Below the pieces are notes generated by a model. The model did not search any database and was not told the DNA's origin. It was given only the letters and a program-made list of their open reading frames with translations. Position numbers and translations under genes: made by a program. Below are positions 9,572 to 20,445 of a DNA stretch of 64,000 nt, one piece after another. The first letter of the stretch is position 1, and the number at the start of each line of letters is the position of its first letter. The DNA is from Diacronema lutheri (lineage: Eukaryota > Haptophyta > Pavlovophyceae > Pavlovales > Pavlovaceae), in NCBI GenBank assembly GCA_019448385.1, contig JAGTXO010000029.1, forward strand, positions 248,001 through 312,000, given 5' to 3'.

Positions 9572-12500
9572 ACGCGGCGATGGATGCGGCGGCGGCGGCC
9601 GACGTGGAGACAGGGGCGGGTGCGGAGGCAGGGGCGGATGCGGATCGCGCGGACGCTGCGCACGCACTTGCCGCTGCCACCGCCGCCACCGCCGCCGCGG
9701 CGCCCATCGTGAATTACTCACTCGAGACGACAACCCTCGAGGACGTGTTCCTTGCCATCCTACATGCGGACAAGACCAATGCGCGTCCCAGCACGCACGC
9801 GCACGCGCACGCGGTGCCGGCGGCGGTCGGCGTGGCGGGCTGGCGCAGCGGCGCATCCGGCGCGCGTGCCGCGCCGTTCGCCGCACAGCCCGTCGAGGTC
9901 CAACGCCGCGACGCCGCGGGCGGCGGCGCTGCCGCGCCGCGCGGCCGTGCCGCGCAGGCGTACGGCGCGCTCGTGCGCAAGCGCGCGCTCTGCGCGCTGC
10001 GCGAGCCGACGTCGGTTGCGCTGCAGCTGCTGCTGCCCGTCGGCTTCGTCGCGCTCGCGCTGCTGCTGCTCCGCATCGACGTGAGCTCGGCGGGCCCGCG
10101 CCTCGGCCTTTCCGACCTGCGCGCGTGGGCGCCTGAGCGCGCGCTCCCGTCGCAGCTCCCCTACGCAGACGATCCGGCGACGGCGCGCGTCGTGCGCGCG
10201 ATCCGATCGTCGTCGCTCGCGCCCGCGCCGGTGCCGCTCGACGGGCACAGCGGCCTGTTCCCCGACGTGGTGCACGCGCTCTCCGACTACTTGCTCCGCG
10301 CCTCGGCCAACGCGAGCGCGCCGGCCGGCGGCGCGGCCGCGGGCACGGGCGCGGGCGCGGGCGACCGCTTCGGTGCGCTGGCGCTCTCGCCCTTCCCGTC
10401 GCCGCAGGGCGTGGTGCCCGTGCTCGCGCTGCTGCACAATTCGACGGCAATCCACGCTCTGCCCACGTTGCTCACCTATGCGCACGCCGGTTGGCTCGGC
10501 GCGCAGCTCGCGGCGCAGCTCGGCGTGGACGGCGGCGTGGACAGCGGCGCGGACGGCGGCGTGGACGGCGGCGCGGACGGCGGCGCGGACGGCGGCGCGG
10601 ACGGCGGCGCGGACGGCGGCGCGGACGGCGATGGCGGCGGCTCGGCATCGCTATGGGCGTTCCCGCTGCCGCGCACCGCCTCGGAGCAGCAGGTCGCATC
10701 AGCGATCCTCTCCGTCTTCGTCGCGCTCTTCGTCCTGATCCCCTTCTCCTTCGTGCCGGCGGCGTTCATCGTGCCGCCCGTTCGCGAGCGGGAGGACGGC
10801 GCGCACGAGCTACAGCTGGTGAGCGGGGCGTCGGCCGTGGCGCTCTGGCTCGCGCACTGGACCTTCGACGCGCTGGCGTACGCGCTCGTCGAGGGCGCGA
10901 CGCTCGGTGTCTTCTGCGCGTTTGGCCGCGCCGAGTTCACGGGGAGCGCGCGCAACTTTGCGGGCACCGCCGCGCTCTTCGCCGCGTTCGGCCTCGCGGC
11001 CATTCCACTCGCCGCGCTGCTCTCGAGGGGCTTCCGATCGCACTCGGCGGCGCAGCTCGGCATTGTCGCCATCTTCTTCGCCACGGGCTTCACCCTCGTC
11101 GTCGTCGACTTTGTCCTCGCCGCGATCGCGAGCACCGCGCGCGTCAACCGCGTGGTGCTGCAGGTGGGTATATACCCGCTTTTCCCAGCCTACTGCCTCG
11201 GCCATGGCCTCTTCCGCATGTCGATACGCGGCGTGCTTGCGCAGCTCGCGCCCGCGCTCGCGCCCGGCAGCGGCGGCGCGGGCCCCGGCGCGGCCCCGCG
11301 CGGCGGCGGCGCGCCGACGCCAACCGGCGGCGGCCCGGGCGCGCCCGGCGCCGAATTTTTGAATGCGGACGCGCGCGTCTTCGCGTGGGACGAGCTGGGC
11401 AGGCCGATCGCCTTTTTGCTCGCCGAGGCGGTCTTCTTCGCGGCGCTGACGCTCCTTTGCGAGGCGCGCCCGAATATGTTCGCCGACCTGCGCGCGCGCG
11501 CGCGCCGGGCGCTCGGCGGCGCGCGCGGCGCGTGCGCGCGCGGCGCGGACGGCGCGCGCGCCGGCGGCGGCGGCGGCAACGATGGCGGCGCGGCACCCGA
11601 CGATGTCGACGTGGCGGAGGAGACGGCCTTCGTCGAGCGACTCGTCTCGCGCGGCGCGGCATTCGGCGGTGCGTGCGACGACGACGAGGAGGTGGCGGTG
11701 ATGGGCGACGCTCCGCTGCTCGAGCCCGTCGCGGACGTGGGCGTCGCGGACGTGGGCGCGCCGCGTGCGCGCGCGTCGCGGGGCGCGCGCGAGGCGGCGC
11801 TGCGGCCGTGGCCCGCCGTCCTGCACGGCTTGCGCAAGGTGTACCCCGCGGAGCCCGGCGGCAAGCCCAAGGTTGCCGTGCACGGGTGCGCACGCTATCG
11901 CGCGCTGCGAGCGCGCTCAGCTGTGCAGCGGCGCGGCGCACTCGCAGCACGCACTCGGGCACGCGCGTCGGTCGAGTGGCCACGCGCCGCGCTCACGCCC
12001 GCCGGGGCGAGCGCCCTGCCGCCCATCCCCCATCACTCTGCCGTGCGTCGGCGCGGCGCACTTGGGTTCCGATCCCGCCCGCCCCCATCTCTTGCCCGCA
12101 GCGCCCGCCTGTTACGCGGGTGGCTTGCGTTCCGCGGGCGGCATGCGCGCCTGTCCACTGGCCAGTGTAAGCCAGCGGTCGGGGTGGCTAGCCGCTGGCC
12201 TTGAGATGGGCTCGCGCGGCCTCGCACCGCGCCGCCCCTCACGACGCGCACCCGCCCGCCCGTCAACCCGTTGGCGCGTGCGCCCGCCCGCCCGCTCCGC
12301 CCGCCCGCCCGCCCGCCCGCCCGCCCGCCCGCCCGCCCGCCCGCCCGCCCGCTCCGCCCGCCCGCCCGCCTCGTCCCTCAGCTTGTCGCTCGCGATCCGG
12401 CCGCGCGAATGCTTTGGGCTGCTCGGCGTGAACGGCGCGGGAAAGTCGACCACTTTTCAAATGCTCACCGCGCACACGCGCCCGTCCGGCGGGGACGCGC

Positions 12501-13330
12501 ACATCGCGGGCCACTCCGTCATTGGCGCGCCGGACGATGCGCGCCGGCAGGTCGGGCTGTGCACACAGCACGACGCGCTGATCGGCCGGATGACCGCGCA
12601 CGAGCACCTCGCACTCTTCGCGGCGCTGCGCGGCCTCGACGGCGCGGCCGCCGCGCCGGCGCTCGCTGCGCTCATTCGGCGCGTCGGACTCGACAGGCAC
12701 GCGCACCGGACTGTTCAAACGTATTCGGGCGGGAACAAGCGCAAACTCTGCCTGGCGATCGCCCTGGTTGGCTCGCCGCCATTGCTTTGCCTCGACGAGC
12801 CGAGCTCGGGGATGGACGCCGCCGCGAAGCGCGCAATGTGGGCGGCGATCCGCACGCACGTCGCGCAGACGGGCGCGAGCGCCATCGTGACGAGCCATTC
12901 CATGGAGGAGGCGGAGGCGCTGTGCGGCCGGATCGGGATCATGGTCGGCGGGCGGCTGCGCTGCGTCGGCTCCGTCCATCGCCTCAAGTCGCGCTTCGGC
13001 GACGGTTATACAGCGACAGTCCGGCTACGCGACCGGACAGCCGTCGACGCGGCGCGCGCGCTCGTCGCCTCGTGGGCGAGCGCGCGCGGGCCGCTCGCGC
13101 GCTGCAGCGTGCAGGAGGAACGCGGCACCACGCTCATCCTCCGCATGCCGCCGCCCGCCGAGGGCTCGCCGCCCGCGCTCGCCGCGCTCTTCGCCGAGCT
13201 CGAGCGCGCGCGGCGTGGCGCGGTCGGTATCGACGCCTACACCGTCAGCCAGGCGAGCCTTGAGAAGGTCTTCCTGCGCATCGCGGAGAGCAACGGCGAC
13301 GGCGATGCCGGCGACGCGCGCGGCTCATGA
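5763..13330 (+). CDS. ABCA-family full ABC transporter, four exons
   Basis: Predicted exons are 5763-6783, 7022-8044, 8207-11885 and 12382-13330, giving about 2223 residues. The order is TMD1, NBD1, TMD2, NBD2. TMD1 has a first membrane helix near residue 40, a large extracytosolic loop and then a helix cluster starting GLVLAISMAVP. NBD1 has Walker A GANGAGKST split by intron 2, signature LSGGMKRK, Walker B LVLLDEPSSGMDP and the switch ITTHFLDEAEALGDR. NBD2 has GVNGAGKST, YSGGNKRKL, LLCLDEPSSGMD and VTSHSMEEAEAL. Both ATP sites look intact. ABCA proteins move lipids or sterols across membranes, mostly in eukaryotes. Linkers contain long Gly/Ala/Asp repeats (about 7735-7810, 9112-9215, 9430-9580 and 10524-10635). 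Intron 1 carries a minisatellite that copies the 5' splice site; intron 3 carries a CCCG-type repeat. Substrate is unknown. Confidence 0.92.
6764..6990 (+). repeat. four-copy 56-60 bp minisatellite spanning an exon/intron junction
   Basis: Copies start at 6764, 6820, 6876 and 6936. Each holds the last 20 bases of ABCA exon 1 (GCACGTGGGCAACCTGATCG), then the intron start GTGCGTGCACTCATACAGA, then a C-run of 16, 16, 20 and 10+5. Each copy therefore brings its own 5' splice site, at 6784, 6840, 6896 and 6956. Only the first keeps the frame with the acceptor ending at 7021 without adding sequence. Confidence 0.95.
12299..12370 (+). repeat. CCCG-type microsatellite in ABCA intron 3
   Basis: A run of CCCG/CCCGC units lies just upstream of the predicted acceptor at 12381. 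It is pyrimidine-rich and may act as part of the 3' splice signal. Confidence 0.8.
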
Positions 13331-13722
13331 AAATTCGGCGTGCGCTGGGTTTCTTTCTCCCCGTCTCTCATTTTCCTCTGCACACTTTTCTCTAGGGCCA
13401 AACTCGATCTGAGGTTCGCAGCAACGGTCGATGTACAGGTCGGGCCCTGCCAGCAGCGCGTCGCCGTCACACCCCAACGCGGCACCGCTCCCCACACGCA
13501 CGAGGCGCCGAGGCGCGCGGACACGCGTGCGCGGCTGCGACCAACAGCCGCGCGCGCGCATGGCGCGAGCGCGCGGCGATGGCGGCTCGGCGACGCGACG
13601 GCCCGTCCACGAGGCCGCTCGCGCGACGGCGGCGCGCCGCGCGCGCCCAGCTCCCGCGAGCAAAGGTCCGGCTGCAGGAGCCACGAGTCAGTTTCAAAGT
13701 ACAATGGCGGCGGCGGAGCGCT
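13331..13722. other. intergenic between convergent ABCA and TPI
   Basis: This holds the two 3' flanks. A pyrimidine-rich stretch lies at about 13350-13395, just after the ABCA stop. I see no gene, RNA or repeat with support. Confidence 0.5.
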
Positions 13723-15677
13723 TTACGCCTTGAAGTTGACGATGCGCGCAAACTTGTCCGCGACGAGCGATGCGCCGCCGACGAGCGCGCCGTCAATGTC
13801 CGGGCACGCCATCAGCTCGTCGACGGTCTCCGGCGTGACCGAGCCGCCATACTGAATCACGAGCCGGTCTGCCGCCGCGGCGGAATAGGCGCCCTGGACC
13901 CACTTTCGGATCGCCGCGTGCGTGTCCTGCGCCTGCTCGGGCGTGGCCGTGAGCCCCGTGCCGATGGCCCAGACGGGCTCGTAGGCGATCACGATGGAGC
14001 CGAGCTGCTCCTCGCTCACGTCCTTGAGGCCCGCCGCGAGCTGGGCGGCAACGACCTGCGTGCAGAAGGGAAGGAGGGGGGGGGGGGGGGGTTGGTTCGG
14101 GAGGGTGAGCGGACCCGCGTTGCGGGCTGCTCGGCTGTGACGGTGCGTGACGGGTGCGTGACGGGTGCGTGACGGGTGCGTGACGGGTGCGTGACGGGTG
14201 CGTGACGGGTGCATGACGGGTGCATGACGGGTGCATGACGGGTGCGTGACGGGTGCGTGACGGGTGCGTGACGGGTGCGTGACGGGTGCGTGACGGGTGC
14301 GTGACGGGTGTGTGACGGGTGCGTGACGGGTGCGTAACTTCCCGCCCGACGCGGCGCGCGAAAAGGGCACCCGCACGACGCTGCATCGTGCGCGTTGTGC
14401 GCGGCGCAGATCTGCATTCCACGGCCGCAGCAGCCACCTCGGCCGTCACGGCCGTCGGCTCAGCCCGCCGCGGCCGTCCCGCTGCGCGCCCGCCGGCCAC
14501 ACCTTGTCCGTCGTCCCGTCCTCCCGCTGCTCCTTGAGCTCGCCAACGCAGAGAATGCACTTGAGACCAGCACTGAGCACCTGCGGGGACAGGGCGGTGC
14601 CACAGTCAGGGCGGTGCCACAGTCAGGGCGGTGCCACAGCCAGGGCGGTGCCACAGTCAACACCCGCAGCGCCCGCAGCGCCCGCGAGTGCAGAGAGGCG
14701 CGGGTGAGCAGGCCGGCCTCCATGCTGCGTGACGAGAGAACGCACGGCGGTGACGCCCTGCTGAAACAGGAGCGGTTTTCGCGCCGCGCAACGGCCCTTT
14801 CCGCCGCGCGGCGGTCGCGCCTGCGCCTTGCGGGCCCGCACGCTACAGCTCGCGCGACCGTGCTGTGTGGCGCCGTGTGCCTCCAATGCCATCGGCGCAA
14901 CCCCCATCGCCGCACGTTACACCTCGCGCGACCGCCCGCTCGGCCCGGGGGCTGTGCGCAGCTTGGGATGCCGCGTTTGCGCCGAGCGCGCGGCGATGGC
15001 AGCGGTGCGCTGTGCGGCGCCGTGCGGCGCAGCGTGCGTCCGCCCTCGCTCGGCCCGCGAACGCCGCGCACCTTTTTCGTCTTGAGGTTGATCAGCGCAT
15101 CGCTCTCGCCGAAAATGGAACGACGCTCAGAATGCCCCGTCAGGACGTACGCGCAGCCAACGGACTGAAGCATGCCCGTGGAGACCGCGCCGGTGAAGGC
15201 GCCCTTGTCCGCCTCCGAGCAGTCCTGCGTGCGCGCGAACACGTCGCGCGCGACGGCGATGCGCGCCACGTGGGCAGCGGGCTCTCGGATCCGACAAACA
15301 GCGCGGGCGCGCGCGCGCCGCTCGCGACGCGCGGTGCGAGCCAGTGTACGGCGGGCGCGACGCACCTGGGCGCCAAGGCCGACTTTGCTGCCGGCGAGCA
15401 CCTTGCTCACCGACTCGAGGAACGGGAACGGCACGCAGATCGCCACGTCGCCCGGAGCGCCCACGCTCGCGTCCTTCACGGCAGCGGCGAGCTTCAGCGC
15501 CTCGGGCAGGACCGTGTTCATCTTCCAGTTGCCCGCGATGAGCGCCGTGCGTGCGGCCATCATCGGCCGCGCCGCCACGCGCGACGCCGCGCGGGCGAAC
15601 CGCGCAGGCGCGCGTGCGCCCGCCGCCGAACTCGTGAAGACGGCGGCGAGGGTAATGAAGGAGCGCATCGTGCGCAT
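13723..15677 (-). CDS. TPI: triosephosphate isomerase, probably plastid-targeted
   Basis: It interconverts dihydroxyacetone phosphate and glyceraldehyde 3-phosphate. Predicted exons on the minus strand are 15677-15366, 15224-15072, 14580-14503 and 14055-13723, giving 291 residues; all junctions are phase 0. Family marks are GNWKMN with the substrate-binding Lys, the electrophile His in [17 protein letters not shown], the catalytic Glu in [11 protein letters not shown] followed by loop 6, and YGGSVTPE. About 44 residues precede the enzyme: a hydrophobic stretch ([17 protein letters not shown]) and then an Arg/Ala-rich part. That is the layout of a bipartite leader for a secondary plastid, though a mitochondrial or secretory leader cannot be excluded. 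Introns 2 and 3 hold minisatellites. The second ATG at 15668 is an alternative start. Confidence 0.93.
14140..14338. repeat. 11-bp minisatellite in TPI intron 3, about 18 copies
   Basis: The unit is GTGCGTGACGG on the plus strand, with three neighbouring copies carrying GTGCATGACGG. A run of 13 or so G lies at about 14076-14090, between the array and the acceptor. The unit keeps both strands open, so it makes spurious ORFs. Confidence 0.95.
14591..14658. repeat. 17-bp tandem repeat, 4 copies, in TPI intron 2
   Basis: The unit is AGGGCGGTGCCACAGTC, starting at 14591, 14608, 14625 and 14642. It sits close to the 3' end of the intron, whose acceptor is at 14583-14581 on the minus strand. Confidence 0.9.
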
Positions 15678-16137
15678 CGTGCCTGAAGTCGCGATCTTTT
15701 GCAGAGTCCGGGGAGGAATCCGGGCGGAGTTTGCTCGCGAATGGCCGTCGGCTGGCAGTGGCTGGGGCGCGCCATCGGTTGGTAGTGGCTGCGCGCCTCA
15801 CGGGCGGGCTCGCGCAGCTCGACGCGATATTCGCATCGCGGCTGAGCGCCTCGTGAAGGACGGGCCACGCATCGCCTGCAACCCATCGCAAAAGCGCGCG
15901 GACAGACGAAAGGCCCCGGAAGCGGTGTGCTGCACTGCTGCGCGCAACACGCGACGCCGAGTGCCCGCCTTGCCCCACCGCCATCTGCAGTGTTGCAACG
16001 GCGCGCGCGCGGAGAGGGCGACAAGTGGCAAGCGCGCGACGCGTCGGCGTCGCCGTGTCGCGCCCGCGACAGACGGGGACTGGGCAGTGAAACGTGATCG
16101 CGCCTGCCGTTTTTGATTGGCCACAAAACTCGCCCTC
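15678..16137. other. intergenic between divergent TPI and Cys-rich gene
   Basis: The 460 bp probably holds both promoters. A near-repeat built on GGCAGTGGCTG/GGTAGTGGCTG lies at about 15750-15790. No conserved core element could be recognised. Confidence 0.4.
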
Positions 16138-16834
16138 ATGAATCCGTCCGTGATCGCCCCGCGAGGAGCGCCAAGGCGCGCGACGAGCATCGTGGGCGGG
16201 GTGGTGATGCTTGTTGCGTGCGCGTTCGTCATCACGTCGTGTACTGACGCGAGCGGCACAGCCCGCTCCAGGTGCGACAAGAACGTGGCGCGCCCTCGCC
16301 GCCGTGCCCACCCGCCCTGCGGCGCCAACCCCTTGCTCACGCGCATGCCCTCGCGCGTGGCGCCGTGCGCAGGATGGAGGGAGCGCTCCGCGGCATGCGA
16401 AAGCACGGCAAAAACAATTCGCAGCCCAAGCCGCCGCTCTTTTGCTCGCGCGACCCGCCCGGCAAGGAAGGACGGAGGGGCTTCACCTGCATGGAGCACA
16501 AGTGCATGCCGCACGGCAACCGCACGGGCGACGACGCCCTTGGCTCGTGCGCCAGCACGCACGGTCTGACGGATCCATGGTGTGCGCGCAAAATCCAGCG
16601 TTGCCACGCCGTGCCCCCACCGGTATTCGTGTTGACGCGTTCGCACCGTGATCGTGTGACCCGTGGCCCGTCCGCCGCCCGCAAACGAGCAGGGGCGAGG
16701 AATTCTTCAAGTGCATGTGCCTGTGCTGCCGCGTGCCGTGCAAGCAGCCCAAGTCGTGCAACGACACCACCTACGCGGGACCGCCCGACTTCTCGCTCCG
16801 TTGGCCCTACAAGCCTCCCAACAACGCGCACTGA
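16138..16834 (+). CDS. small Cys-rich membrane-anchored or secreted protein, unknown
   Basis: Predicted exons are 16138-16271, 16373-16579 and 16693-16834, giving 160 residues. The N terminus (MNPSVIAPRGAPRRATS) is followed by a hydrophobic segment GGVVMLVACAFVITSC, so the rest should face the lumen or outside. The mature part is Cys-rich: PLFCSRDPPGKEGRRGF, TCMEHKCMPHG, a Cys in GSCASTHGLTDPW, then the cluster FKCMCLCCRVPCKQPKSC, ending PPNNAH. Many Cys pairs and a short length suggest disulfide or metal binding. I do not recognise a family. The last junction (donor GTGTGC at 16580) was chosen because it is the one that gives matching phase; the alternative of reading on through CARKIQRC is possible. 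Confidence 0.6.
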
Positions 16835-17015
16835 TGCGTGGGCGGCTCCACCAACTCGGGGCGGCCACGTGCCAGACCGACGGCCACAGGCGATGGCGGG
16901 TCCTCGTCAGCTCTAGCCAAGCGCCCTCGGGCTCTCGCGCAAGGCATCCCATCATGACTCAGAGGAGTGGTCGCGTAGCCACGCGTGCTGCGCGCACCGC
17001 TCCATCCGCTCGGCT

Positions 17016-19663
17016 TTACGAGGACGCGCGCGCGGGCGGCGCCCGGAGCTTTGTCGGCAGCCGCGTGCGCAAGAGCGCGCGCTCAAGCTCGGGCGCGCGC
17101 CAACCCGACTTGAACGTGGTCGCAAGCCACTCCAACTTGTCCGCGGGTACGGCCGCTGGACGCGTGGCCTCGTCGCGCCGTGTGCCGTGTGCATCGCTCG
17201 TGGTGAGGTGCGCTCGCAGCGTCGCTGACCTGCGCGGCACACGCGGTGGCCGCGCGCGTCACTAGCCGCCAAACGCACCCGCTCGCGGCACGCGCCGCGA
17301 TGCCATGCGGCACGCGCGCGCGCGCGCGCGCGCCTCGTCGCGCCGCGCCGCGCGCGGGCCGCGCGCCGCGCGCCGCGCCACGCGCCGCGCGCGGGCCCGT
17401 CCGTTCGACGACTTGTCGTGCGCGCACCAGTCCTCAGCAAAGACCTGCGCGGCATCAAGCATGCTCGTCTGCCATTGGTCGGTCCAGCGGAAGCCGCGGA
17501 TCTGCGAAGAGGCGGCGCGGCGCATTCGCGGCGCGCGGTGCGCGCGGCGGTCCGGCGCGGCGCTTCGGTCCGGCGGTCCGGCGGTCCGGCGCGCCGCTTT
17601 GGCGCTGCGGCGCGGCGCGCGCGGCGTCCTGGCGCGGCGCTTTGGGATTCCGCCACGGCGCTCCGGCGGTCCGGGCGGTCCGGTGCGGCGCGCACCTCGT
17701 GGCAGTAGCCGAGCAGGCGCGCGCCGAGCGCCTTGAGCAACGCGGACTGCGCCTCCGCCGGGGAGGCGGCGCGCAGGACGACGCGCCACGTGGCGAGGAT
17801 GTGCGCCTGCTCGGCGGCGCTCGGCTCATCCGCCGCGCCGGCGGCGGCGCCGTCCGCCGCCGCGCCGCCGCCGAGCAGCGCGCGCGACGGCGCGACGCCG
17901 AGGGTGCAGAGCGCGCTCATGGGATCAAAGGCGCTCAGCATGGCGCCGAGCAGGTCAAAATTGGGCGGCAGCGGTTTCGCGGCCGACCGCGCGGCGGCGG
18001 GCGGCGGCGACGGCGAGTTGGACCGCGCGCCGTCAGCGTCGGGCGCGCCGTCGCCGTCCGCGCCGCCGCTCGCCCGCTCGGCGCCGTCCGCCGCCGTCGG
18101 CAACGCGGCGGGCGACGCGACGGCCGCCTCGGCCGCAAGCGCGGCAGCCTCGGCGGCGGCCTGCGCGCGCGCAAAGCCCGCGCCCGCCGCAGCGACCGCC
18201 TCGTCGTTCGCGCCGTGCCGCTCGCCACCGTCCGCTCGGCCGGGCTCGGCCACCGCCGCGGCCTCGCTCGCCTCGGCCAATATCGACGCGAGCGGCCCCT
18301 CGACGCGGCGCACGTGCTCGTCGAGCGTGGTGCGCACGGCGGCGGCCTTCGCCTCGTCGGCGCGGCCGCCCTCGGACGGCGAGAGCGCGCCGAGCCCCTG
18401 TGTCTCCATCAGGTAGCGGAACGCGAGCAGCACGTGCGTCGCGGCCCACGCCGTCGCGCGCGCACCGCCGTCGCGCTCGGAGCGAAGCCGCGCGAGGGCG
18501 CGCGCCGTTGGCGGCGGCGCCGGGAAGAGGCCAAGGTCAACAAATTCGGCACGGAGCGCAAGCAGATTGCTCGCGCCGAGGTGCGGAAACGCCGCCGCGC
18601 ACGCCTCGTCCGCCTCGTCTGCCTCCGCCTCCGCCTCCGCGTCCGCGTCCGCGCCGGCGGCGCCGCCGCGCGCGCCGGCCGAGCGCGCGGGCACGCCGCA
18701 CAGCAGCGCGCGCACGAGCGCCGTGCAGACGAGGTTGTTACCTTGGCAGTAACGGTCGGAGAGCGGATGCTGGAGTGCGTGAGCGACGAGCACCTCACGC
18801 AGCACGCGCGCGCGCAGGCCGCCTGCCGACAGCGCCGAGCGACGCACGTCCTTGTCGATCTGCGCGAGCTGGCGGCGAACGACCGCCCGCCGGTGGAGTC
18901 CGCGTAGCCGCGCAGCGTCGGCGTTGGAGCAGAGAACGAGGTGCGACTTGCGCGTGCGCGCGTTGCGGAAGCGGAGCACGGCATCGAGGAACTGTGCCTC
19001 CGGCCCCGCCGCCGTCGTGGCCGCCGATGCGGGCTCGAGGCTCGCGCGCGCGCCACCGTCCGCGATCGCGCCGCCCGAGCCCGCGCTCGCGCCGGCGGCG
19101 AGCGCGGCGGCGGGCTCAACGGGCGTCGTCGCGTGCTGCTCGCCTGCGTCCGAACCATCCTCCTCCTCCCCGTCGGGCGCGAGCGCCACGTCCTCGAGCT
19201 GCCAGCGCGCGGACGACACGTTGAACGCAGTGCGGCGCCAGAGAAGCGGCGGGCGCACCGAGATGATCGCGGCGTGCTCGGGCGTGACGGTGATCAGCAC
19301 GGGCCCGTTCTCATCGCTCGCCACAATCTCGACGAGTGCTGCCGGCTGCGCGGCCGCCGCGAGGTCGGCCGACGTCGCGGCGGCCGCGTCGAGCGCGGCG
19401 GCGGCGGCGGACCGGCGCGCGCCGATCGCGCGCGGCGCGACCGGCGCAGCCGGCCGGTGCGCGGCGAGCACCGACTTGAGCGCCACCTGTCCGCGGAGGA
19501 GGTAGTGCGTCACGGGAAACAGGCGCACCACGTACACGACGAGCAGCACGCGCAGGAGGAGCTGGTTGAGCGACGCGTGCTTCATCGCTCGCCACGCGAT
19601 CTTGCCGATCGCGTGCCGCAGGCGCGGGCCTGCATTTGAAAATGGGCGCATGGAGGTGCGCAT
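17016..19663 (-). CDS. TBC-domain protein (Rab GTPase-activating type) with N-terminal membrane anchor
   Basis: Predicted exons on the minus strand are 19663-17696, 17501-17428 and 17229-17016, giving 751 residues; phases match at both joins. Residues about 32-56 (LNQLLLRVLLVVYVVRLFPV) form a hydrophobic anchor near the N terminus. The TBC domain starts near residue 255. It has the arginine-finger motif QIDKDVRRS (about 268) and the glutamine-finger motif YCQGNN (about 304), both needed for Rab-GTP hydrolysis in the family. An acidic Ala/Asp/Glu insert interrupts the domain after about residue 320, and a long low-complexity stretch follows. The end is a more ordered tail (IRGFRWTDQWQTSML, then ADKLEWLATTFKSGW). 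It should act on a Rab at a membrane; which Rab is unknown. A second in-frame ATG lies at 19651. Confidence 0.7.
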
Positions 19664-19700
19664 ACGCCACTAGCGCACCTACGCGCGGCCGCGTTCAAAT

Positions 19701-19799
19701 ACGTACTAACGACGCTTACAGGCGGGTCAGCAGGAGGGGCGCGCACGGGGCCGAGGCTGGACAAACGGAGCGAGCGAAAGGGCGCACGCAACATCAGGC
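19701..19799. mobile_element. short non-autonomous element with 9-bp flanking direct repeat
   Basis: The 9-mer CGTTCAAAT occurs at 19692-19700 and again at 19800-19808, bracketing 99 bp. The bracketed sequence begins near TACTAACGACGCTTACAG, then GCGGGTCAGCAGG, and ends with GGACAAACGGAGCGAGCGA and more. The same string of motifs recurs at 26726-26872, and the core recurs near 407, 4549, 22489 and 36634. Insertion with target-site duplication is the simplest reading. It carries no coding capacity. The core looks like a branch point followed by a 3' splice site, so an introner-type element is one possibility. Confidence 0.6.
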
Positions 19800-19811
19800 C
19801 GTTCAAATGCC

Positions 19812-19813
<2 letters not shown>

Positions 19814-19845
<32 letters not shown>
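19814..19845. repeat. poly-C run of 32
   Basis: An uninterrupted C homopolymer directly follows the right flank of the short element. Its length in the assembly may not be exact. Confidence 0.9.
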
Positions 19846-19846
<1 letters not shown>

Positions 19847-20078
19847 CGCGCCGCCCGGCCCTTCGCGGCCGTCCGCGACCGCCTCGGCTGCGTCGGCACC
19901 CAGCGGGACCGCGCTGCGCGCGCCGCCGCCGACGCGCCAGATGCGTCGTCCGCCGGCTGGCCCCCTCCCCAGCCTCCCCTCCCCCTCCCCCGACGGCCGC
20001 GCGGTCGGCCACGGGCCGACGCGCACGGCGCGGAGCTCGCGCGCGTCCGGCGTGCTCCGGGTCATCACGTCATGCACT

Positions 20079-20138
20079 CATGCTCATGCTGCATGCTGCA
20101 TGCTGCATGCTGCATGCTGCATGCTGCATGCTGCATGC
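20079..20138. repeat. 7-bp tandem repeat CATGCTG, about 7 copies
   Basis: The unit (CATGCTG) is repeated with little change about 300 bp upstream of TDP1. Each junction contains the self-complementary GCATGC. Confidence 0.9.
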
Positions 20139-20445
20139 ACCGGGTCCGGGTGCACTTGGCTGCATGCAGCGTGAATCCGGATCGAACAGAATCTCACCCC
20201 GAGCGCGGGCGCGCGACGGGGGCGCAACCTGCCGGCACACGTGCCGGGTGCACCGAAAGTGTGCGGCTGATCAGCGCGTGCACTCAGCGCAAAAGTTCTC
20301 ACAGGCGACGCCGCCGACGCGTGGCCGGCCGCCGCCCGCCGGTGGCATACGCCCACGGCCCACACAGGGCACACTGAAAAGGGAGGATGTCAAAAAGCGC
20401 GCCCAGCGCTCCTACCTCCCCGGGGCGGCCGACGCGCAGGTCGTT

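Larger units (their letters stand above)
19664..20445. other. repeat-rich intergenic between divergent TBC and TDP1 genes
   Basis: It contains the dispersed TACTAAC element, a 32-C homopolymer, a GC-rich stretch and a 7-bp tandem repeat (separate entries). The TDP1 frame is partly open upstream of 20446 but shows no similarity there. A possible acceptor (GCGCAG) ends at 20440, so a short upstream TDP1 exon cannot be excluded. Confidence 0.5.

Noticed and set aside
8954-9712. Gly/Asp/Ala repeat stretch in ABCA considered as a separate intron
   Set aside because: It stays in frame, and the flanking NBD1 tail (VRLPLDGTCQFPALF, LEDVFLAIL) reads through it. Kept as a coding linker.
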